A program made the position numbers and the translations under genes. A stretch of DNA of 39,507 nucleotides from Bacteroidales bacterium (lineage in GTDB: Bacteria > Bacteroidota > Bacteroidia > Bacteroidales > 4484-276). Shown here one piece after another: positions 33,425-39,507 of this stretch. The DNA lies in the NCBI GenBank assembly GCA_014860585.1, contig JACZJL010000005.1, positions 1-39,507 on the forward strand, read 5' to 3'. The notes below the pieces were generated by a model. The model was not told the origin of the DNA, searched no databases, and saw nothing but the letters and a program-made list of their open reading frames with translations. The stretch's first letter is position 1. Every line of letters begins with the position of its first letter.

Positions 33425-34383
33425 AAGTTGTCATCACCTATAACAAACCCGGCGAAAACGCACTCGAGGACGAGCTCGATATTCTCCATGAAGTCAGTCT
33501 CGTTTCCGGTTGCCTTCTGGAGCTGGGTCATCAACCCGTGGAGCTGCCCATGACGCTCAACCTGGGTGAAGCCTATAACTTTTTAAAAAACGAACAGCCC
33601 GACCTGGTGTTCAACCTCGCCGAATCGCTCGAAAACCACGGCGCCATTGTTTATTTTGTCCCTGCTTTGCTTGATGTGCTGCAACTTCCTTACACCGGGA
33701 CTCCAACAGTTCCTATGTTCCTGACTGCGGGAAAAACCCTTACCAAGCAGATCCTGCTTGATACCGGACTACCTGCACCGGGAAGTTATCAACCATCGGA
33801 AGCTTCAACGCTTCCTGACGGGAAATTTATCCTGAAACCTTTGTGGGAAGAAGGATCGCTTGGCCTCGACGAAGATTCGGTGTTTGACATCCCCTGTGCT
33901 GATATTTCAGAAATTTTAAAACTACCCGAAGACAAATATTTCATCGAACCCTTTATTGATGGACGCGAGTTCAATGTTTCGATGCTTGCCGGTGATTATG
34001 AACCCCAGGTGCTTGCTGTGGCTGAAATCCGTTTCATCGACTATCCTGCCGGTAAACCCAAAGTGTTGGGCTATAAAGCCAAATGGAATGAAGACAGCTT
34101 TGAATACCTCAACACCGTGCGGACCTATGACCTGGGTGAGGGGGGATCAGCACTTTATGCCAGGCTGGCTGATATATCGGTAAAATGTTGGAAAGCATTA
34201 GGATTGAGAGGTTATGCGAGGGTCGATTTCAGGATGGATACACAGGGCAATCCCTTTATCCTCGAAGTGAATGCTAACCCCTGCATCACCCCCGGAAGCG
34301 GTTTTTACGCTGCCTGTGAGCAAGCCGGAATTACCTTTACACAAGCTGTTGAAAGAATTATAAAAGACGCCCTGAAAAGATGA
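33421..34383 (+). CDS. D-Ala-D-Ala-ligase-like ATP-grasp ligase (second)
   Basis: This 320-residue protein is another ATP-grasp ligase of the same superfamily but clearly different from the first. The motifs are FILKPLWEEGSLGLD (Lys139, Gly loop near 145-149), EPFIDGREFNV (Glu176), and RVDFRMDTQGNPFILEVNANPCITPGSG with metal ligands Asp269, Glu282 and Asn284. The Gly loop is shorter and more acidic than in the first enzyme, suggesting another substrate. Its ATG overlaps the previous stop (ATGA), and its own stop overlaps the next ATG. Two sequential ligases would allow a tripeptide-like or doubly capped product. Substrates are not identifiable from sequence. Confidence 0.9.
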   Translation: MKVVITYNKPGENALEDELDILHEVSLVSGCLLELGHQPVELPMTLNLGEAYNFLKNEQPDLVFNLAESLENHGAIVYFVPALLDVLQLPYTGTPTVPMFLTAGKTLTKQILLDTGLPAPGSYQPSEASTLPDGKFILKPLWEEGSLGLDEDSVFDIPCADISEILKLPEDKYFIEPFIDGREFNVSMLAGDYEPQVLAVAEIRFIDYPAGKPKVLGYKAKWNEDSFEYLNTVRTYDLGEGGSALYARLADISVKCWKALGLRGYARVDFRMDTQGNPFILEVNANPCITPGSGFYAACEQAGITFTQAVERIIKDALKR

Positions 34384-34871
34384 AATCAAACCAAAAAATA
34401 CATTTCCGCTACGAAATCAAAAACTCCGATCCGGCAACGATTGAGGAAATCGTCAGGTCAACAGGTTTTTTTTACGAACACGAAATACCTGTCGCCTGCG
34501 AACTGGCCGAAGAACGCATTGCCAAAGGGATTGAAAGTGGCTATCTGTTCGTTTTTGCCGAAATTGACGAAAAAGTGGTCTCTTACGCCTGCTACGGTTT
34601 AACCCCCTGCACGGTTGGCACTTATGATCTGTACTGGATCGTAACCCACAACGATTATCGCGGGAAAGGGGCCGGAGTCAGCGTGCTCAATGAAACGTTG
34701 CAACAGGTCAGGTTGTTAAATGGCCGAATGCTCATCGCCGAGACCTCTACCAAGGAGCAATACCAGCCGACAAGGGCGTTTTACGAAAAAAATGGTTTCG
34801 TTTGCGAAGCCCGGATCACCGATTTTTATGCCCCCGGAGATGGTAAGGCGGTGTATGTTTACAGACTGTGA
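34380..34871 (+). CDS. GNAT-family N-acetyltransferase
   Basis: This 163-residue protein has the GNAT acetyl-CoA motif A, WIVTHNDYRGKGAGVSVL (R-G-K-G-A-G at residues 94-99), and the C-terminal pattern RAFYEKNGF. It is the fourth gene of the kamA group and its start overlaps the previous stop. In methanogens the aminomutase AblA is paired with the acetyltransferase AblB to make N-epsilon-acetyl-beta-lysine, an osmolyte. AblB is longer, so this may be only a functional analogue. It could acetylate beta-lysine, the ligated product, or self-protect against it. The acceptor is unknown. Confidence 0.85.
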   Translation: MKSNQKIHFRYEIKNSDPATIEEIVRSTGFFYEHEIPVACELAEERIAKGIESGYLFVFAEIDEKVVSYACYGLTPCTVGTYDLYWIVTHNDYRGKGAGVSVLNETLQQVRLLNGRMLIAETSTKEQYQPTRAFYEKNGFVCEARITDFYAPGDGKAVYVYRL

Positions 34872-34988
34872 AAACCCTAACCTGCCAGGTTGAATTTGGC
34901 CTTTGCGTTGGCGACCTGTGTGGTTTAAAAAGTACTTTGAGTTAAAATTCATTGGGTTGGGAAAATTGAAGAATTGTAAACCAGGCAG

Positions 34989-35021
34989 CCTGACAATGGC
35001 GAGGTTCAACCTATTGTCAGG
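34989..35021. other. Hairpin between the GNAT and methyltransferase genes
   Basis: CCTGACAAT (34989-34997) pairs with ATTGTCAGG (35013-35021), and AGGTT-C-AACCT lies inside. The stem shares the CCTGACA core with the gap terminator, but there is no T-run. A short palindrome, AACCTGCCAGGTT, is at 34879-34891. It may partly terminate the kamA transcript or stabilise its 3' end. Confidence 0.55.
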
Positions 35022-35039
35022 ATATCAGGATATAGTTGT

Positions 35040-35879
35040 ATGCAGAGCAAAAATGTTCCAAAACAAATTAAAACAATGGACGATCTGGAAAAAAGCGTAG
35101 TTGAATCCCTTGATGGAGCGGCCAATCCCCGGCTTTATCCTTACCTGCCTTATATTTTGCAGGATGTTTGGGAATTGGGAACCGATCCCGGGATAGTCTT
35201 TGAACTTGTTCAACAACACATTCAGATAACACCGCTCAAAGTGCTTGACTTAGGCTGTGGAAAAGGGGCTGTCTCCATCAGGCTTGCCGAAGCGCTTGAC
35301 TGTTCTGTGCTTGGAATTGACGGCCTGCCTGAATTCGTAAGCGATGCGCAAAAATACGCCAGCAAACAAAATGTCACTGATAAATGCCGGTTTGAAACAG
35401 GTGATGCCCGCATCAAAGTGCTTGATTTGAAAGATTTTGACCTGGCCATCCTGGGAGCTGTCGGCCAGCTTTTTGGAGATATCCACCAAACCCTTACGAT
35501 AGTTGGGAGAACAATAAAACGTGACGGTTACATCATTCTTGACGATGGCTGGATCCCCAACGAATCATCAACAGAGTACAACCGGTGCCTGCGCAAATCT
35601 GAATTTTATCGTCAGATAAAAACTGCAGGTTTTGAAATTGTTGAGGAAAGGGGATTTGATCAGGGATTTATCGATGAGGCCAATCGTAGTATTTTCGAGG
35701 CCATAAAAAAAAGAATTGATGAGCTGATTCAAAGAGAGCCGGTAAAAAGAACTATTTTTGAGCATTATCTTGAAGTACAAAAACATGAAAATCAAATGAT
35801 GGCCACCGAAGTGATTTGCGCATTGTGGTTACTAAAAAAGATGGATGAACCAAACCTTACGGGGTTTTTAAAGGAATAA
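35040..35879 (+). CDS. Class I SAM-dependent methyltransferase (first)
   Basis: This 279-residue protein has a Rossmann SAM-binding domain with motif I VLDLGCGKG (residues 68-76), the acidic motif II GIDGLPEF and the motif FDLAILGAVGQ. A C-terminal helical region of about 60 residues (RIDELIQREPVKRTIFEHYLEV) is additional. It may methylate a small molecule, but no substrate motif is recognised. The start could also be Met13 at 35076 (MDDLEKS). It is 168 bp after the GNAT gene, with a hairpin between, and 2 bp before the next methyltransferase gene. Confidence 0.83.
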   Translation: MQSKNVPKQIKTMDDLEKSVVESLDGAANPRLYPYLPYILQDVWELGTDPGIVFELVQQHIQITPLKVLDLGCGKGAVSIRLAEALDCSVLGIDGLPEFVSDAQKYASKQNVTDKCRFETGDARIKVLDLKDFDLAILGAVGQLFGDIHQTLTIVGRTIKRDGYIILDDGWIPNESSTEYNRCLRKSEFYRQIKTAGFEIVEERGFDQGFIDEANRSIFEAIKKRIDELIQREPVKRTIFEHYLEVQKHENQMMATEVICALWLLKKMDEPNLTGFLKE

Positions 35880-35881
35880 AA

Positions 35882-36646
35882 ATGAAACAATGGTACGAGT
35901 CTTTATTTGAAAATTATGGCCGCAAGTACGACCAGGAGTGTTTTGTTCAGGGAACAACCGGGGAATGCGATTTCGTAGAGAAGGAAATCAATTTTGACAG
36001 AAGTATCAACATCCTCGACATCGGTTGTGGAACCGGGCGACATGCCATCGAGCTGACAAAGCGCGGTTACAAAGTAACAGGCATCGACCTGTCGGAATCG
36101 CAGTTGAGCAGAGCAAAAGAGAAAGCCATAGCAGAAAATCTGCACATCACTTTTTTGCAGCATGATGCCCGGAATTTACCTTTTACAGAGGAATTTGACC
36201 TGGCCATCATGCTTTGTGAAGGGGGCTTTCCGCTGATGGAAACCGATGAAATGAATTATCAAATTTTGCAAAATGCTGCCAAAGCGCTGAAAAAGTCCGG
36301 AAAATTTATTTTTACCACCCTGAACGGCCTGTTCCCGATCTTCAACTCATTCAAGGAATTTTACGACGCCAACCATCAGGAGGGTAATGCATCCTACGAA
36401 AGCCAGTCATTCGACCCGATGACCTTTCGCGATCATAACATCACGATCGTGGAGGATGACGACGGAAACAAAAAAGAGCTGGTTTGCAGCGAGCGCTACT
36501 ACATCCCGTCAGAGATCACCTGGCTGCTCAAATCGCTCGATTTTAGCAAAATAGATATCTTTGGTGGAAAACTAGGGGAATTCAGCCGGGACCACAAACT
36601 CACCACCTCCGACTTCGAAATGCTGGTGATTGCTGAAAAATTATAA
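35882..36646 (+). CDS. Class I SAM-dependent methyltransferase (second)
   Basis: This 254-residue methyltransferase has NILDIGCGTGRHAIEL (motif I, residues 43-58), GIDLSESQL (motif II) and FDLAIMLCEGGFPLME after the cofactor-binding strands. It is not closely similar to the preceding methyltransferase, so the pair is not a recent duplication. The start is 2 bp after the previous stop, indicating co-translation. It may act with the first methyltransferase on the same substrate. Whether the pair belongs to the kamA pathway is undecided. Confidence 0.85.
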   Translation: MKQWYESLFENYGRKYDQECFVQGTTGECDFVEKEINFDRSINILDIGCGTGRHAIELTKRGYKVTGIDLSESQLSRAKEKAIAENLHITFLQHDARNLPFTEEFDLAIMLCEGGFPLMETDEMNYQILQNAAKALKKSGKFIFTTLNGLFPIFNSFKEFYDANHQEGNASYESQSFDPMTFRDHNITIVEDDDGNKKELVCSERYYIPSEITWLLKSLDFSKIDIFGGKLGEFSRDHKLTTSDFEMLVIAEKL

Positions 36647-37138
36647 AACTTTCACTGGTGACCGGCTAAAATGTTTTTCCCCTGCGAGAAATATTTAATT
36701 CTATTTTATCTCATTATTTTTCAATACTTTATCCCTGTATGCTTGTGCATTCAGGCAGGCGCTAAGCGGAATTCGCCGTAGGCGATACAGTATTGTAGAA
36801 AAAAGTATACCACCAACTTAAAAATACCTCGTAGAGGTTAAAGAAATCAATGGTTTCGGAGTGATTGAATCATTTTACCCGGTCAGTAGTGATAAACTTT
36901 CTTTGATCATTTGATTGAAGAATGATATCCGGGAGCCCAAACTTTATCTGCAACCGTTTGTTTGTTGTTGATAGTTAAAACTTTTCATTTTATCACCTCT
37001 GTCTGAACCATTCTTTGACGCAAGGGTTTCCGTTGTTTTTTGGGTAGTTTATTATCAATCCTTTGATCGGCATTTACTCAACAGATAATCAATCAGAATG
37101 AATTTTTGGTGAAGCAGAATTCAAATTTTGAATTATTT
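36647..37138. other. Intergenic region with two GTA-centred palindromes
   Basis: There is no ORF that I can support here. The region holds two palindromes with a GTA centre: TCGCCGTAGGCGA at 36773-36785 and ACCTCGTAGAGGT at 36826-36838, 53 bp apart, each flanked by A-rich DNA. They look like small dispersed palindromic repeats. A promoter for the acyl-CoA dehydrogenase gene must be nearer its start, but none is distinct. Confidence 0.6.
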
Positions 37139-38656
37139 ATGGGTATGCTGAATATACAGGAAAAACCTTTCGACGTTTTTCTGAATGATCTGAAAGCCGG
37201 CATCAAAAACGTGTTTCATTTGCGCGGAGACGTAAATCATATTGCGCTTCAGCGCGGAATGCCGCCGTTTGTTTTGCGCGAGATCATGAGCTTAAATCCC
37301 TTGTCGGTCGGCATTCCGACCGCTTACGGAGGCAGGGGCAACAAGATGGAAGAGGGGCTTGCCATTCTTGAGGCGGCCTCTTACGAATCGCTGGCATTGT
37401 CGCTCACTTTCGGGATTAACCTCGCATTGTTTCTCCAGCCCGTGGCCAAGTATGGACAGGAAGAGGCCAGGTTGTCGGTGTTTGAGCGGTTTCTGCATCA
37501 TCAGAATATGGGCGGATTGATGATCACTGAACCCGGTTTTGGAAGTGATGCGCTGAACATGCAAACTTCCTACAGCGAGCACCAGGACAACTACAGGATA
37601 AAAGGACTCAAGCACTGGGCCGGACTGACCGGATGGGCTGAGTACTGGCTCCTCACCGCACGCGGGCTTAATAAATCAGGTGAACTGAGCAGGGATATCG
37701 ATTTCTTTATTTGTGACGTAAACAGTCCCGGACAGCAAATCGTTGTTGAGGAACTGTTCGCGAATCTGGGCCTTTACCAGATCCCATACGGCAGAAACCG
37801 CATTGATGTTGAAATTCCGAAAGTCCAGAAACTCGTTCCGGAAACCACCGGGCTGAAGATGATGCTCGACACCCTTCACCGCAGCAGGTTGCAGTTCCCG
37901 GGGATGGCACTGGGTTTTGTTCAACGGATGCTCGACGAATCATTGGCACACGTCAGGCAGCGGCACATCGGGGGAAAATCGCTGCTGAGCCACGACCAGG
38001 TGCAGAACCGCCTTACCATTCTCCAGGCCTATTACACCATTTGCACAGCCATGTGTGTGCATGTGGTAAAAATGGCGGACATCAAAAACGACCTTTCTTC
38101 AAGCGGGTTTCTGGCCAATTCGGTCAAATGTATTACCACCGACCTGATGCAGGAATCGGCGCAATCGGCCACCCAGCTATTCGGCGCCGGCGCTTACAAG
38201 CTGGATCATATCGCAGGACGCGGGATCATCGACAGCCGCCCGTTCCAGATTTTCGAAGGTTCGAACGATATTTTGTACACACAGATCACCGGCAGCCTGA
38301 TCAAAATGATGAAACAGGCCAAGGAAAGCAACTTATACCAGTTCCTGAAAAGCTTTGACCTGACTTCAAAATCAGCATCTTTCCTGAAGAAATTACTTGA
38401 TTTTGACCTTGATTTCGATCTTTCTCAACGAAAAATGGTTGAACTGGGAAAAGTCATCGGGCGAATCGTTACATCCGAAATGATCATCAACCTCGAAGAG
38501 ACAGGCTTCAGGAAAGACCTGATCAGCAATGGACTGGAGCTGCTCCATCACGAAATCACTTCTATATTGAGCGGTTTCAATTTCCCCAACCCGGCCATGG
38601 TGGTCGAAGATTACCAGGAAAACAGTTCATGGCGAAATTTCTTCCAATCAAAATAG
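37139..38656 (+). CDS. Acyl-CoA dehydrogenase family protein
   Basis: The protein has about 505 residues from ATG 37139 (MGMLNIQEKP). The frame is open upstream to a TTG at 37106, which I consider less likely. The fold is that of acyl-CoA dehydrogenase: GGRGNKMEEGLAILEAASYES, then GGLMITEPGFGSDALNMQTSY (flavin-binding middle region) and KGLKHWAGLTGWAEYWLLTARG. The C-terminal helix bundle carries the catalytic-glutamate-type segment QIFEGSNDILYTQITG. The C-terminus has about 120 extra residues beyond the usual 380-residue core. The substrate is unknown. It is 490 bp from the methyltransferase pair and is likely a separate transcription unit. Confidence 0.87.
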   Translation: MGMLNIQEKPFDVFLNDLKAGIKNVFHLRGDVNHIALQRGMPPFVLREIMSLNPLSVGIPTAYGGRGNKMEEGLAILEAASYESLALSLTFGINLALFLQPVAKYGQEEARLSVFERFLHHQNMGGLMITEPGFGSDALNMQTSYSEHQDNYRIKGLKHWAGLTGWAEYWLLTARGLNKSGELSRDIDFFICDVNSPGQQIVVEELFANLGLYQIPYGRNRIDVEIPKVQKLVPETTGLKMMLDTLHRSRLQFPGMALGFVQRMLDESLAHVRQRHIGGKSLLSHDQVQNRLTILQAYYTICTAMCVHVVKMADIKNDLSSSGFLANSVKCITTDLMQESAQSATQLFGAGAYKLDHIAGRGIIDSRPFQIFEGSNDILYTQITGSLIKMMKQAKESNLYQFLKSFDLTSKSASFLKKLLDFDLDFDLSQRKMVELGKVIGRIVTSEMIINLEETGFRKDLISNGLELLHHEITSILSGFNFPNPAMVVEDYQENSSWRNFFQSK

Positions 38657-38764
38657 CCGCCAGATAAATCCAAGCCATTCATCAGCATTGAACTTGCTCA
38701 CCATTTACGCAGACTGTTTTCCCCAATTAATTGTATTATTGCAACTGAAATTTACCGGACGCCA

Positions 38765-39507
38765 ATGTCACTCTTAAAAAACTTTTTCTCCTTCAGCAAG
38801 CACACAAAGCCGGTGGATTTGTCGGTGCTGAAGGCTGACATGCATTCTCACCTGATCCCGAACATTGACGACGGGTCCGATTCACTCGAAACTTCCATTG
38901 CACTGATCAAGGGAATGATGGAATTGGGATACACCAGGCTCATTACCACGCCCCACATCCAGGGCGAGTTTTACAAAAATTCAGCCAATACCATCCTCCC
39001 GGGGCTGGAGCAGGTAAAAAGGGAACTCATCAAACAAAACATCAGCATCGAAATGGAAGCCGCCGCCGAATACCTGATCGATGATAAATTCGGGGAAAAG
39101 ATCGAAAAGAAGCAGTTGCTTACTTTCGGTAAAAATTACCTCCTGGTCGAAATGTCCTATTTCAACGAACACCCCAACTGGAAAGATTACTTTTTCGATC
39201 TGCAGGTAGCCGGTTACAAGATCATCCTGGCGCACCCCGAACGCTATTCCTACTTTTTCAGGGACTGGCGGAAATACGAGGAACTGAAAGACCGCGGCGT
39301 ACTTTTCCAGATCAACATCACATCCCTGGCGGGGTATTACTCTGCCGAAGTGAAAAAAATGGCCGAGAAACTCATCGAAAACAACATGGTGGAACTGGCC
39401 GGAAGCGACCTGCACAACATGAACTACCTCGAAGCGCTGCGCAAATCACGCTATGAAAGGAGCCTCCGGGATTTGATCGGGTCGGGAAGGCTGATCAATG
39501 ATAAAAT
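38765..39507 (+). CDS. CpsB/YwqE-type PHP-domain protein tyrosine phosphatase (partial)
   Basis: The gene starts at ATG 38765 and runs off the window end after 247 codons, close to the usual full length of about 250. PHP metal-binding motifs are visible: KADMHSHLIPNIDDG (His27 and His29), TTPHI, AHPERY and GSDLHNM. CpsB/YwqE enzymes are Mn-dependent phosphatases that dephosphorylate the tyrosine kinases controlling capsule and exopolysaccharide synthesis. An adjacent capsule locus beyond the window end is possible. The minus-strand frame that overlaps it is a shadow. Confidence 0.88.
   Translation, partial: MSLLKNFFSFSKHTKPVDLSVLKADMHSHLIPNIDDGSDSLETSIALIKGMMELGYTRLITTPHIQGEFYKNSANTILPGLEQVKRELIKQNISIEMEAAAEYLIDDKFGEKIEKKQLLTFGKNYLLVEMSYFNEHPNWKDYFFDLQVAGYKIILAHPERYSYFFRDWRKYEELKDRGVLFQINITSLAGYYSAEVKKMAEKLIENNMVELAGSDLHNMNYLEALRKSRYERSLRDLIGSGRLINDK

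Noticed and set aside
32435-34383. The two ATP-grasp genes as cell-wall ddl or glycopeptide-resistance ligases
   Set aside because: They are two different enzymes within a kamA operon, with no mur, van or other cell-wall genes nearby. The fold alone does not show the substrate.
38981-39415. 144-residue minus-strand ORF
   Set aside because: It is antisense to the PHP phosphatase frame, which carries clear metal-binding motifs.

Overview
This is a 39.5 kb chromosomal window from a member of the Bacteroidota, most likely a Bacteroidales-like lineage. Four lines of evidence point there. Several large secreted proteins end in type A sorting domains of the type IX secretion system (T9SS). Promoters carry the Bacteroidota -7 box TAnnTTTG, for example TAATTTTG before gap and hipB. 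There is a two-ORF ISAon1-like ISL3 insertion sequence. IleRS is of the long 1,145-residue type, and DksA is of the single-cysteine type. No rRNA, tRNA or CRISPR array was seen.

Region 1 (1-9.2 kb) is accessory and repeat-rich. Four copies (one partial) of a roughly 300-375 bp non-coding repeat made of nested inverted repeats are dispersed here, all in the same orientation. Between them lie an intact ISL3-family element with perfect 27 bp inverted repeats and an 8 bp target duplication (696-2182), a plus-strand group of four secreted-protein genes (2448-6561: a T9SS surface protein, a tiny Pro/Gly-rich membrane-tailed protein, and two FISUMP-domain paralogues), and a minus-strand hipB-hipS-hipT module. 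The last is a naturally split HipA kinase toxin-antitoxin system with three operator-like sites at its promoter.

Region 2 (9.2-17.9 kb, minus strand) holds three large T9SS-exported beta-propeller proteins (two are paralogues), a surface lipoprotein, a Crp/Fnr-family regulator followed by a small YgaP-type membrane protein with a clear Crp/Fnr-like operator in its promoter, and mntP.

Region 3 (18.0-30.9 kb) is mostly housekeeping: lspA, a DksA-like regulator, ileS, an unrecognised 173-residue protein, gap (plus strand), an LTA-synthase-like sulfatase, a LiaF-like/LytS-like/LytTR three-gene envelope-sensing module, and a GH29 alpha-L-fucosidase.

Region 4 (31.1-39.5 kb, plus strand) contains the best candidate for an undescribed system. 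A lysine 2,3-aminomutase is followed, within 9 bp or with ATGA overlaps, by two different D-Ala-D-Ala-ligase-like ATP-grasp enzymes and a GNAT acetyltransferase. Two SAM methyltransferases come next. None of the lysine-fermentation genes is present, so beta-lysine is more likely built into an amide or peptide product than degraded. An acyl-CoA dehydrogenase family protein and a CpsB/YwqE-type PHP phosphatase, cut by the window end, close the window.
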